This document shows positions 54,775-63,432 of a stretch of DNA of 64,000 nt, in pieces (the first letter of the stretch is position 1; each line of letters starts with the position of its first letter). The DNA is from JAFLCL01 sp964502175. Its GTDB lineage: Bacteria > Myxococcota_A > Polyangia > Polyangiales > Sandaracinaceae. The DNA is taken from the NCBI GenBank assembly GCA_964502175.1, contig CAZCVE010000001.1, positions 248,001-312,000 of the forward strand. Reading direction: 5' to 3'. The notes under the pieces are model-generated. The model ran no database searches. It saw only the letters and a program-made list of their open reading frames with translations, and was not told where the DNA came from. Both the position numbers and the translations under genes were made by a program.

Positions 54775-55659
54775 ATGCAGCGAACGGTCGGCGTCATCGG
54801 TGGAAGCGGGCTCTACGAGATGCCCGGGCTCGAGCGGAAGCGCGCGATCGATCCGTCGTCGCTGCCCGCCGCCGCGAAGACGTTCGGCGAGCCGTCGGAC
54901 GTGCTCGTCGAGGGCTTCGTGGGCGACACGCGCTTTCTCTTTCTGCCGCGCCACGGCCGCAAGCACGCGATCGCCCCGCACCGCATCAACTACCGCGCGA
55001 ACCTCCTCGCGCTGAAGGCCGCGGGCGCCGAGCAGGTCATCAGCGTGTCGGCCGTGGGCTCGCTCGCAGAAGACGTCCACCCGGGCGATCTCGTGCTCGT
55101 CGATCAGTTCATCGATCGCACGCGCAGCCGCAGCAGCACGTACTTCGAGGACGTCGGCGTCGTCGCCCACGTGGGCTTCGCCGACCCGATCGATCAGGCG
55201 CTCTCGAGCGCGCTCTACGACGCAGCGATCGCATCCGGCGCGCGCGCGCACCGCGGCGGCACGTATGTGTGCATCGAGGGCCCGCAGTTCTCGACGCGCG
55301 CGGAGTCGAACCTCTACCGGAGCTGGGGCGGCCGCGTCGTCGGCATGACGAACCTGCCCGAGGCGCGCCTCGCGCGTGAGTGCGAGCTCCCGTACGCGAC
55401 GGTCGCGCTCGTCACCGACTACGACTGCTGGAACACCGACGAGGCCGCCGTGACGGTCGACGCCGTCGTCGCGGTGATGAAGAAGAACGTCGCGATGGCC
55501 CAGGCGATCCTGCGCACGGTCGCGGCCTCGCTGCCCGATCCGAGCGCGAGCCCCGCGAGCCGAGCGCTCGACGACGCGCTCCTCACGCACGAGGGCGCCA
55601 TCACGAGCGAGGCGCGGACCAAGCTCGCCCTCCTCCTCGCGCGGCGCTCGACGCGCTGA
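54775..55659 (+). CDS. mtnP: S-methyl-5'-thioadenosine phosphorylase (MTAP)
   Basis: A 294-residue enzyme starting MQRTVGVIGGSGLYEM. It has the phosphate-binding FLPRHGRKH, SVSAVGSL, the ribose/base region GGTYVCIEGPQFSTRAESN, MTNLPEARLARE and TDYDCWN of the purine nucleoside phosphorylase fold. It cleaves methylthioadenosine to adenine and methylthioribose-1-phosphate in methionine salvage. The PfkB kinase starts 60 bases later on the same strand. The chosen start has no perfect ribosome-binding site, but the family N-terminus fits. Confidence 0.93.
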   Translation: MQRTVGVIGGSGLYEMPGLERKRAIDPSSLPAAAKTFGEPSDVLVEGFVGDTRFLFLPRHGRKHAIAPHRINYRANLLALKAAGAEQVISVSAVGSLAEDVHPGDLVLVDQFIDRTRSRSSTYFEDVGVVAHVGFADPIDQALSSALYDAAIASGARAHRGGTYVCIEGPQFSTRAESNLYRSWGGRVVGMTNLPEARLARECELPYATVALVTDYDCWNTDEAAVTVDAVVAVMKKNVAMAQAILRTVAASLPDPSASPASRALDDALLTHEGAITSEARTKLALLLARRSTR

Positions 55660-55719
55660 GCGTCTCGCTCACCCAAGAAGCTCAAGCGGGCGCAGCTGGC
55701 CCGTGGAAGGAAACGTTCG

Positions 55720-56652
55720 ATGTCTTCGATGCTCGTGGTTGGCTCGGTTGCTCAGGACACGATTCACAATCACCTCGGCACGCACCCGTACGTGCTCGGT
55801 GGCTCGGCGACGTTCGCAGCGCTCGCGGGTCGCCTCTTCGCGCCCACGAAGCTCGTCGGCGTGGTGGGTGACGACTTCCCCGCGAGCGCGACGCAGCTGC
55901 TGAAGGACAAGGACATCGACGTCAGCGGCCTCGAGGTCGCGCCCGGCAAGACGTTCCACTGGGAGGGCCGCTACTCGCCCGACCTCACGAGCCGCGAGTC
56001 GATCAAGACCGAGCTCAACGTGTTCGCGGACTTCCACCCGAAGATCCCCGCGAGCCACCGCGCGATCCCGTACCTGATGCTCGGCAACATCCACCCCGAC
56101 CTCCAGGTCGAGGTGCTCGATCAGGTGGAGCGCCCGAAGCTCGTCATCGCCGACACGATGAACTTCTGGATCACGGGCACGCCCGATCGCCTCGCGCGCA
56201 TGCTCGCGCGCATCGATCTCCTCGTGATCAACGAAGAAGAGGCGCGTCAGCTCGCAGGCGTGCACAACATCGCGAAGGCGGCCAAGGCGCTCGTCGCGAT
56301 GGGCCCGAAGATCGTGGTCATCAAGCGCGGCGAGTACGGCGCGCTCCTCTTCGAGAACGGCTCGGTGTTCAGCGCGCCCGCGTTCCCCGTGGAAGACGTC
56401 GTCGATCCGACGGGCGCGGGCGACACGTTCGCGGGCGGCATGCTCGGCATGCTCGCGGCCGAGGATCGCATCGACTCGATGTCGCTCCGTCGCGCCGTGA
56501 TCTACGGCTCGGTGATCGCGTCGTACTGCGTCGAGGGCATCTCGGTCAGCCGCCTCACGTCGCTCACGATGAGCGAGGTGAAGTCTCGCTACACGGCGTT
56601 CGCGCGCCTCGCGCACTTCGCCAACGAGGCCGAGCTCGCGCAGCTGCGCTGA
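55720..56652 (+). CDS. PfkB-family sugar/nucleoside kinase
   Basis: A 310-residue kinase with GGAAGGAAAC upstream of its ATG. PfkB features are present: VLGGSATFAA, GVVGDDFPASA, VINEEEARQLAG and the C-terminal anion-hole DPTGAGDTFAGG with catalytic Asp. Its substrate is not visible in sequence. Immediate co-transcription with MTA phosphorylase suggests a nucleoside or ribose-type substrate from the salvage route, for example adenosine. This is inference from position. Confidence 0.9.
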   Translation: MSSMLVVGSVAQDTIHNHLGTHPYVLGGSATFAALAGRLFAPTKLVGVVGDDFPASATQLLKDKDIDVSGLEVAPGKTFHWEGRYSPDLTSRESIKTELNVFADFHPKIPASHRAIPYLMLGNIHPDLQVEVLDQVERPKLVIADTMNFWITGTPDRLARMLARIDLLVINEEEARQLAGVHNIAKAAKALVAMGPKIVVIKRGEYGALLFENGSVFSAPAFPVEDVVDPTGAGDTFAGGMLGMLAAEDRIDSMSLRRAVIYGSVIASYCVEGISVSRLTSLTMSEVKSRYTAFARLAHFANEAELAQLR

Positions 56653-56738
56653 CGCCCGACCGACTTCCCCGTTCGGCTTGATCCCACCACGCAGGTGGGC
56701 GACCTTCCCCGCTTCCGTTCGTTCGCAAGGAGCTTCCC

Positions 56739-57695
56739 ATGCATCGCTCGATCGCCGCCTCGGTCTCGCTCTCTTCCCTCGCGCTCGCGCTCGCGGGCTG
56801 CCCCTCGACCCCCGTCGGCAACGACGCCGGCCCGAGCGGCAACGACACGGGCCCGTCGACCGAAGACGCACCGTCGACGCAGCGCTGCCCCACGACCGGT
56901 GTGCCCAGCCCCGAGGAGCAAATGCTCCCGTGCTGCTACCGCCACTCGCAGGCGGACCAGCAGGACACGCCGGAGATGCGCCTGCGCTTCATCCAGATCG
57001 ACGAGCCGGCGATGTCGCCGCTCGCGTCGACGGCCGTCGAGAGCGTGCTGAACAACGGCCTCCAGGAGGAGACCTTCAACTGGCTCTTCCGCACGACCGG
57101 CGCGGACGCGGACGGTCCGATCGAGATCTCGACGGGCTACGGCGTCCGCAACGGCGACGGCACGTACACGCTCGGCAGCGTCGAGTACCCCGCCCTCCTC
57201 CTGCCCGGCACGCTCACGGGCGAGACGGTCACCACCGACACGGTGCTCGGGCCGCTCGACATCCCGGTGTTCGACGAGACCGGCATGAACCTCCAGCTCG
57301 TGCTGCGCCTCCGCAGCGTGAGCGTCGTCGAGGCGAACCTCACGGACACGCGCAACTGCATCGGCGCGCGCCGCGGCAACGCGTTCACCACGGACGCGTC
57401 GCTCGAGGGCTACGTCACGGTGGCCGACGCGCGCGAGGGCATGATCAACGTGCCGCCCATCATGTCGACGCTCTGCTCGGTGATCGCGGGCGAGCTCGCC
57501 ACGCCGGCCGGGATGATGCCGATGTGCGATCGCCCGCAGAGCGAGTGGACGGCGCAGCCGGACTCGCTGTGCGACGCGGAGGGTTGCGAGACGAACCCCA
57601 CGGGCGCGACGTCGGTCTGCGATCCCTCGACGACCTGCAACGCGTGGCGCCTCGTCGCGCAGTTCGCAGCGGTCGGCATCGACATCGCGGAGTGA
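56739..57695 (+). CDS. Lipoprotein of unknown function, Cys-containing
   Basis: A 318-residue protein with AAGGAG upstream of its ATG and a signal ending ALAGC. A short Asp/Gly/Ser linker, a small Cys pair (LPCCYRHS) and a mature beta-rich domain follow (RLRFIQIDEPAMSPLAS, TGETVTTDTVLGPLDIPVF), ending in a Cys-rich part with CDRPQSEW, CDAEGCE and CDPSTTC. It is exported and anchored at the outer membrane or inner leaflet. No family recognised. Confidence 0.75.
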   Translation: MHRSIAASVSLSSLALALAGCPSTPVGNDAGPSGNDTGPSTEDAPSTQRCPTTGVPSPEEQMLPCCYRHSQADQQDTPEMRLRFIQIDEPAMSPLASTAVESVLNNGLQEETFNWLFRTTGADADGPIEISTGYGVRNGDGTYTLGSVEYPALLLPGTLTGETVTTDTVLGPLDIPVFDETGMNLQLVLRLRSVSVVEANLTDTRNCIGARRGNAFTTDASLEGYVTVADAREGMINVPPIMSTLCSVIAGELATPAGMMPMCDRPQSEWTAQPDSLCDAEGCETNPTGATSVCDPSTTCNAWRLVAQFAAVGIDIAE

Positions 57696-57787
57696 GCGCG
57701 CGCGCTCGGCGTGCCTCGGGGGCCCGGACGCCACCGAGGCGTCGAGCGCCGCCCAACTGACGACGTTCGACACGCTGCGTCATGACG

Positions 57788-57824
57788 GAGCCCGAGGTCC
57801 CAAGCCTCGGGCTCTCGTGCTTTT
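57788..57824 (+). terminator. Factor-independent terminator after the lipoprotein gene
   Basis: GAGCCCGAGG and CCTCGGGCTC pair around a seven-base loop (57788-57814), with TTTT at 57821-57824. It lies 93 bases past the stop of the lipoprotein gene on the plus strand. Confidence 0.85.
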
Positions 57825-57905
57825 ACGCGCAAGCGCTCGTTGATTCCGCAAACGCCCGCGCCGTACCATGGCCTCCAGCGCGCTCTCGCGCGGGTTGGAG
57901 GATCC

Positions 57906-60900
57906 ATGCTTGTTCGGTCTTCTGGTTCACCGTCTCCTGACGTCTGGGTGCGATGGGTGAGGGCGTTCGTGGCCTGCTTCGTCGTGATGGCGGTCTTCGC
58001 CTGCGGCGGCGGCGGCTGCAGCGGCTGCGCCCAGTGCGGCCTCGAGCCAATCCGCGGCGGCTTCCCCGTGGCGGAGCAGATCCCGAACTCTGCGCAGGTC
58101 CGCCTGACCGAATCGGGCGTGGGCTTCATCGAAGACAACGCGATGCCCATCGTCAGCCTCGCAGTGCCCGGCGGCCTCGCCTTCCCGGTCGACGAGATCA
58201 GGCAGACCTTCGCCGGCATCGACATCACGATCTGCCGCGGCGGCGGATGCGGCGCGCGCGCGGAGATCGCGGGCCTCGACCTCGTGCCGCAGGACGGCTC
58301 GAACGTGCTCCGCGCGAACATCCGGCTGCGCTTGATCAGCACGCGCCCAGATGGGACCGACGGCGCATGGCCCGGCACGTGCGACGTGACGATCGACACG
58401 CGTCGTAGCGGTGGCTCGCGGGACTTCGTCGGCATCACGGCCGACATCACTCTCTCGGAGATCACGGAAGCGGCGCGACGCGGCTACACGCAGATCGAGC
58501 TGCCGCCGGGCTCGATCGACTTCACCGAGGGCCAGGAGATCGAGAACAGCGACATCCGCATCTCGGGCGGCTTCCTGGGCTCGTGTGGGGTCCTCGACCT
58601 CGACTTCATCAAGGGCCTGATCCTCGACCAGCTCACTGGGCAGGTCACCAGCCTGTTCGACAGCGCGATCGGCGAGCAGCTCTGCACGCGTCAGGGCGAG
58701 TTCGGCTGTCCCACCGGCACGGTCGCGGACGGCACCGGCCCGGAGGCGCTCTGCCTCTACCGCGCTGGCGGCGAGTGCGTTCCTGCCCTCCTGGGCATGG
58801 ATGGACGTGGCGACCTGGGCAACGCGTTCCTCGGGGGCCTGTCGCCCGGCACGCACGCGCCCATCCAGATCCTCCTCGCCGCCGGCGGCGAGGGCGAAGC
58901 CGTGAACTCCGGCATGTCGATCTTCATGGCCGGCGGCTTCATGTCGATGGACCGCGCATTCTCGCGCACGCCGGGCCACAACCCGTGCGTTCCCATGACG
59001 GTTGCGCCCGCGCGGCCGACCATCTCGCGCGTCGCGACGTTCCGCGGAAACTCCGTGCCCGGACTCGCCACGCCCCCGCACCTCGGCATCGGCCTCGCGG
59101 AGGACTACCTGAACTACGCGGGCTACGGCATGTACGACTCGGGCATGCTCTGCCTCGGTGTCGGAACGCGACTCTCGCAGCAGCTCTCGACGGGCCTGTT
59201 CTCCGTGCTCGTCCCGACGCTGCGCGCGCTCACGTTCCCTGGGGGCGCAGCCCCGATCAGCCTGGCCGTGAGGCCGCAGGAGCCGCCGACGTTCGAGATC
59301 GGCTCCTCCGCAGGCGAAACGTTGCTGACGATCACGCTTCCCAACGCGCAGATCGACTTCTACGTGTTCTCGCAGGAGCGCTACATCCGCTTCATGACGT
59401 ACGAGACCGACCTGGTCATCGGGGTCAACCTCAGCGTGATGGACGGGCAGATCGTCCCCGAGATCGTTGGCGTCACGCCCACGAACTCGAGCGTGCTGAA
59501 CAGCGAGATCCTCACGGAGAACCCCGACTCGCTCGCGATGACGATCGAGACGGTGCTCACGATGTTCGCGGGCATGCTCACGAGCGGCATCTCGCCGATC
59601 GATCTCCCGCCGATCGACGTCAACGGTGACGGCGTCACCGACATCAGCATCCAGGTCCCCGAGGGCGGTCTGCGCGGCGTGGACGACAGCGGCGAGGAGT
59701 TCTTGGGCATCTTCGCGAACCTCGCGTTGGGAACGCCGATGTCGCTCTCGCTCCCGGTCGAGACGAGCCTCGAGCTGTCCGACCTCGAGGTGCTCCCGAA
59801 CAGCATGGGTCAGGACACGTTCGGTCAGAACGGTCGCAACACCGTGTGGCTGACGTTCGGCGCCGAGGGCCCCGAGGCCGTGGCGTACGAGTACAGCTAC
59901 CGCATCGACGGCGCGCTCTGGTCGCCGTGGACCACCGAGCGTCGTGTGCAGATCGACGACGCTGCGCTCCTCCTCCAGGCGCACCACACGATCGAGGGCC
60001 GCGCGCGCGTCGTCGGTGAGCCGAACAGCGTGGACCGCACGCCCGCGATGACCGAGCTCCTCATCGACGTGCTCGCTCCCGAGATCACGCTCGAGGCGCG
60101 TCGCGACGCGCAGGGTGTGCGCGTGATCGCCGAGGACATCGTCTCGGACGTCACGAACCTCGAGATGCGCTGGCGTGTGGCCGATGGCGAGACCCAGTGG
60201 TCGGACTGGGGCGCGATCCTCGACCTCGACGTCGATCCGGAGCTCGTCCAGGTCGAGGTCCGCGACGAGGCCGGCAACGTCGGTCGCTCGCAGGCGCCGC
60301 TCATCCGCGGCATCCCGAACCCGGCCGGCGCTGGCGCGTGTGACTGCCGCGCGGCCGTCGGCGCGAGCAGCCCGACGTCGGGCGCACCCCTCGGCATGTT
60401 CGCCTCCCTGCTCGTGCTGGGCGCGTTCGTGGCGCGTCGTGCGCGCGGGTCCAAGGGAGGCTCGCGGCTTGCGCGTCGCCCTTTCGGCGGTGACGTGGCG
60501 CGCGCGGTCCTGAGCCTCCTCGCGGTCGGCGCGCTCGTGTTCCTCACGGCGTGCGACTGCGGCGGTGAGATGGGTCGGCCCGACGGCGGTCCTCCCGACG
60601 CGCCTCCGGTGGCGTGCGGCGGCGAGACCTGCATGGCGGCGCGTCCTCCGGGCGACACGAGCGGAGAGATCTGCTGCGAGGCCGAGATGATGTGCGTGGA
60701 CTACGACCTCGCGACGATCTGCGATCCGGGCTTCATCTGCCCGATCGACAACATCACCGTCGACGCGTCGTGCGAGGTGGCGTGCTCCGCGTGTGAAGAG
60801 CTCCCGCCGCTCGCGACGGGCATCCTCGCGACGGACCTCGACCTCGTCGTCGAGGGCACGGACGCGTTCCTCTCGGGCTACAGCCCCGGCATCGCGCCGT

Positions 60901-62144
60901 CGACCGAGTACGGCGATCTCGTCTTCGGCACGCTCGCGGCGGGCGACGCGTCCGCCGTGGAGTGGGAGATCGTCGACGGCGTGCCGGACGACGCGGGTCG
61001 CCCGGTCGGCTCGGTGGACGGCTGGCGCGGCGGCATCCAGGAGGCGGGCGACAACGTCGGCCGCTGGACGTCCATGGCGCGCGGCTCGGACGGCACGTTC
61101 TTCATCTCGTACTACGACGTCACGAACTCGGCGCTGAAGATCGCGATCGGCCGCCCGGGCTCGTGGTCGTCGCACACGGTCGACGCGACCGGCGACGCGG
61201 GCCGCTACACGTCGATCACGCTCTCGGCGGCTGGCGCGCCGGTGATCTCGTACCAGCGCATCGAGCCCGCGGCGGACATGTCCGGCCGCATCCACAGCGC
61301 GGTGCGCGTGGCCACGGCGTCGAGCGCGTCGCCGAGCGGCACGGCGGACTGGACCACGACGGAGGTCTCGGGTCTCGACGGCGCGTGCCGTCCCGAGTAC
61401 TGCGCCGAGGGTCAGGCCTGCCTCGTGACCGGCGCTTGCGTGACGCCCGCCTCGGGCTGCTCGCCCGCCTGCGGTGACGAGTCGGCATGCGTCGCGGGTG
61501 CGTGTCAGGACGCGCTCGCCGATCCGTACGTGGAAGACCTCTTCCCCGGCCGCGGCCTCTACACGAACATCGCGCGCGCCGGCTCGGGCTACGCGGTGAC
61601 CTACTACGATCGCTCGGAAGGCAACTTCTACGGCGTGTCGTCGGACGGCACGACGTGGGGAACGCCCTTCCTCATCGACGGCTACAGCCGCACGGGCTCG
61701 GGCGACTCGGGCCTCGGCAGCTCGCTCTTCGTCGACACGATGGGCACGTGGCACGTGACCTACGTCGATGGCACCGACGAGGGCCTGCGCTATGCCCAGA
61801 TCAGCGGCGGCGCCGTGACGGTGCGCGAGCTGGTGGACGACGGCACGACCGACGGCACCACGCCGCACAGCGACGGACGTCACCTCGTCGGCGACGACTC
61901 GTCGGTGATCGTGACCGGCGGCGGTGAAGTTCGCGTCGCCTACCAGGACGCGACCTCGCACACGCTGATGATCGCGCGTCGCTCGGGCACGACGTGGTCG
62001 CAGCGCGTGATCGACGACGAAGACCACACGGGCTTCTGGGTCGAGCAGGCGCCCACGGCGACCGGCTCGCGCGTGGCCACGTGGTGGCGCCGCCAGGTGA
62101 TGCGCAACACCGTCGACGGCGTCCGCGTCGTGTCGGGCGACTAG
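57906..62144 (+). CDS. Double-headed surface protein: lipoprotein + MYXO-CTERM-like anchor + second lipoprotein signal
   Basis: A continuous 1412-residue frame starting ATG 57906 with GGAGGATCC upstream. N-terminal part: lipobox VFAC at residue 33 and a Cys-rich cluster, then a large beta-rich region. Near residues 812-850 there is a MYXO-CTERM-like motif: ACDCRA, a hydrophobic helix GMFASLLVLGAFVA and a basic RRARG end. Directly after it a second signal appears (VARAVLSLLAVGALVFLTAC, lipobox near residue 883), and a Cys-rich second half with YYDVTNSA and SYQRIEP patterns follows. A GTG at 60495 could start the second half separately. Either a gene fusion or two coupled cistrons lacking a stop between them. 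Confidence 0.82.
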   Translation: MLVRSSGSPSPDVWVRWVRAFVACFVVMAVFACGGGGCSGCAQCGLEPIRGGFPVAEQIPNSAQVRLTESGVGFIEDNAMPIVSLAVPGGLAFPVDEIRQTFAGIDITICRGGGCGARAEIAGLDLVPQDGSNVLRANIRLRLISTRPDGTDGAWPGTCDVTIDTRRSGGSRDFVGITADITLSEITEAARRGYTQIELPPGSIDFTEGQEIENSDIRISGGFLGSCGVLDLDFIKGLILDQLTGQVTSLFDSAIGEQLCTRQGEFGCPTGTVADGTGPEALCLYRAGGECVPALLGMDGRGDLGNAFLGGLSPGTHAPIQILLAAGGEGEAVNSGMSIFMAGGFMSMDRAFSRTPGHNPCVPMTVAPARPTISRVATFRGNSVPGLATPPHLGIGLAEDYLNYAGYGMYDSGMLCLGVGTRLSQQLSTGLFSVLVPTLRALTFPGGAAPISLAVRPQEPPTFEIGSSAGETLLTITLPNAQIDFYVFSQERYIRFMTYETDLVIGVNLSVMDGQIVPEIVGVTPTNSSVLNSEILTENPDSLAMTIETVLTMFAGMLTSGISPIDLPPIDVNGDGVTDISIQVPEGGLRGVDDSGEEFLGIFANLALGTPMSLSLPVETSLELSDLEVLPNSMGQDTFGQNGRNTVWLTFGAEGPEAVAYEYSYRIDGALWSPWTTERRVQIDDAALLLQAHHTIEGRARVVGEPNSVDRTPAMTELLIDVLAPEITLEARRDAQGVRVIAEDIVSDVTNLEMRWRVADGETQWSDWGAILDLDVDPELVQVEVRDEAGNVGRSQAPLIRGIPNPAGAGACDCRAAVGASSPTSGAPLGMFASLLVLGAFVARRARGSKGGSRLARRPFGGDVARAVLSLLAVGALVFLTACDCGGEMGRPDGGPPDAPPVACGGETCMAARPPGDTSGEICCEAEMMCVDYDLATICDPGFICPIDNITVDASCEVACSACEELPPLATGILATDLDLVVEGTDAFLSGYSPGIAPSTEYGDLVFGTLAAGDASAVEWEIVDGVPDDAGRPVGSVDGWRGGIQEAGDNVGRWTSMARGSDGTFFISYYDVTNSALKIAIGRPGSWSSHTVDATGDAGRYTSITLSAAGAPVISYQRIEPAADMSGRIHSAVRVATASSASPSGTADWTTTEVSGLDGACRPEYCAEGQACLVTGACVTPASGCSPACGDESACVAGACQDALADPYVEDLFPGRGLYTNIARAGSGYAVTYYDRSEGNFYGVSSDGTTWGTPFLIDGYSRTGSGDSGLGSSLFVDTMGTWHVTYVDGTDEGLRYAQISGGAVTVRELVDDGTTDGTTPHSDGRHLVGDDSSVIVTGGGEVRVAYQDATSHTLMIARRSGTTWSQRVIDDEDHTGFWVEQAPTATGSRVATWWRRQVMRNTVDGVRVVSGD

Positions 62145-62176
62145 AGACGCGTTCGCCCTTCGGGGCGCCTCGCGGC

Positions 62177-62275
62177 GGGGTTGCGCAGCAACCCCTGGAG
62201 CGGGAGCGACGCGGAGGAGCGAAGCGACGTAGTGAGCGACGGGGTGCGCGAGGGGCCGGAGGTCCCTCGCCCGGC
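62177..62275. repeat. GC-rich hairpin cluster downstream of the double-headed gene
   Basis: A perfect hairpin GGGGTTGC GCA GCAACCCC at 62177-62195 is followed by further pairing (CGAGGG...CCCTCG near 62249-62268). Composition resembles the elements near 4600 and 17330. It lies between the stop and the terminator at 62288. Confidence 0.5.
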
Positions 62276-62287
62276 CAACAGAGAGAG

Positions 62288-62311
62288 AGCCCGCTTCACC
62301 GCGGGCTTTTT
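62288..62311 (+). terminator. Terminator with T-run after the double-headed gene
   Basis: AGCCCGC and GCGGGCT pair around TTCACC, followed by TTTT. It stands about 145 bases past the stop at 62144, downstream of the hairpin cluster. Confidence 0.82.
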
Positions 62312-62339
62312 CGTTCCGTCGGGTGCACGCTCCGCCGCG

Positions 62340-63035
62340 ATGAGCGACAGCTACCAGGACATCTACGCGAGCAAGGCCGACAGCTACGACGAGCTCGTCT
62401 CGCACGAGGACCACGAGGGCAACCTCGAGCGGATCCTCGAAGAGCTGGTGCCCGGCGCGGGTCTCCGCATCGTCGAGACGGGCGCGGGCACGGGCCGCCT
62501 GACGAAGCTGCTCGCGCCGCGGGCCACGCGCATCGACGCGTTCGACGGCTCGAGCGCGATGATCGACGTCGCCAAGCGATCGTTCGAACACGCCGCGCAC
62601 GTGACGCTCGGCGTGGCGCGCCACGAGGCGCTGCCCGTCGAGACCGACGTCGCCGATCTCGCGCTCGAGGGCTGGGCCTTCGGTCACGCGCTCAGCTGGA
62701 ACGCCGACGGCTGGCGCGACGACGTGCGTCGCTGGGTGACGGAGCTCGACCGCGTCACGCGCGAGGGTGGGCGCGTGATCTTGATCGAGACGATGGGCAC
62801 GGGCGTGCTCACACCGTTCGAGGGCGGCCACTCGCTCGAGCCCTTCGACGCCTTCGTGCGCGAGACGCTCGGCTTCGAGCGTCACGTGGTGCGCACGGAC
62901 TACGCGTTCGCTTCGGTCGACGAAGCGGCACGCGTGCTCGGCTTCTTCTTCGGCGAGCGGATGATCGCTCGCGTGCGCGACAACGCCTGGACGATCGTGC
63001 CCGAGCACACGGGCGTCTACGTCAGAACGCGCTGA
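62340..63035 (+). CDS. SAM-dependent methyltransferase, class I
   Basis: A 231-residue protein starting at ATG 62340. The SAM-binding glycine motif IVETGAGTGRLTKLL lies near residue 43, an acidic motif FDGSSAMIDVAK, then DLALEGWAFGHALS and VILIETMGTG. Substrate not identifiable. Its end is one base from the convergent small gene on the minus strand. Confidence 0.9.
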   Translation: MSDSYQDIYASKADSYDELVSHEDHEGNLERILEELVPGAGLRIVETGAGTGRLTKLLAPRATRIDAFDGSSAMIDVAKRSFEHAAHVTLGVARHEALPVETDVADLALEGWAFGHALSWNADGWRDDVRRWVTELDRVTREGGRVILIETMGTGVLTPFEGGHSLEPFDAFVRETLGFERHVVRTDYAFASVDEAARVLGFFFGERMIARVRDNAWTIVPEHTGVYVRTR

Positions 63036-63036
63036 T

Positions 63037-63270
63037 TCACTCTGCGGGGGCGGCTTCGAGATCGTTCGCAACGACGTCGGCGCGGGCGGTGCCCACGGCC
63101 TTCAGCATCTCGTTGCGATCGACGAGGCCCGCGTCGAGCAGCGCGCGCATGTAGCCGTCCGCGTAGCCGTGGGCGCGCATCATCTTCGCGTACGCACCAC
63201 CCTCGAAGCGGGCCCGCGTGACGTCGGCGACGAGACCACGGACCTGGGCGAGCAGCTGGGACTTGTTCAT
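63037..63270 (-). CDS. Small helical protein, 77 residues
   Basis: Starts MNKSQLLAQVRGLVADV with AGGAG upstream. The rest is amphipathic helix (ARFEGGAYAKMMRAHGYADG, then LLDAGLVDRNEMLKAVG). No family recognised; no signal peptide. Confidence 0.7.
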   Translation of the reverse strand: MNKSQLLAQVRGLVADVTRARFEGGAYAKMMRAHGYADGYMRALLDAGLVDRNEMLKAVGTARADVVANDLEAAPAE

Positions 63271-63432
63271 GGGCGACTCCTCGGCTCACGTGCGCCGGCG
63301 GATCGGGCGGGCACGCGGATGACCCGTTGGTGCCGGAGCGCGGATCGATCGTCAAGAAAGGCGCGAGAATGCGGCGAACCAACAGAAAGGCTTGACGAAT
63401 CTCAGGCGGGCTCAGGTAGCCTCCTGGAAGCG

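Noticed and set aside
57927..63071. Minus-strand open frame of about 1714 codons across the double-headed gene and the methyltransferase
   Set aside because: It is Arg/Ala/His-rich, has no recognisable domains, and runs antisense to genes with clear signals. It exists because GC-rich third positions remove stops.
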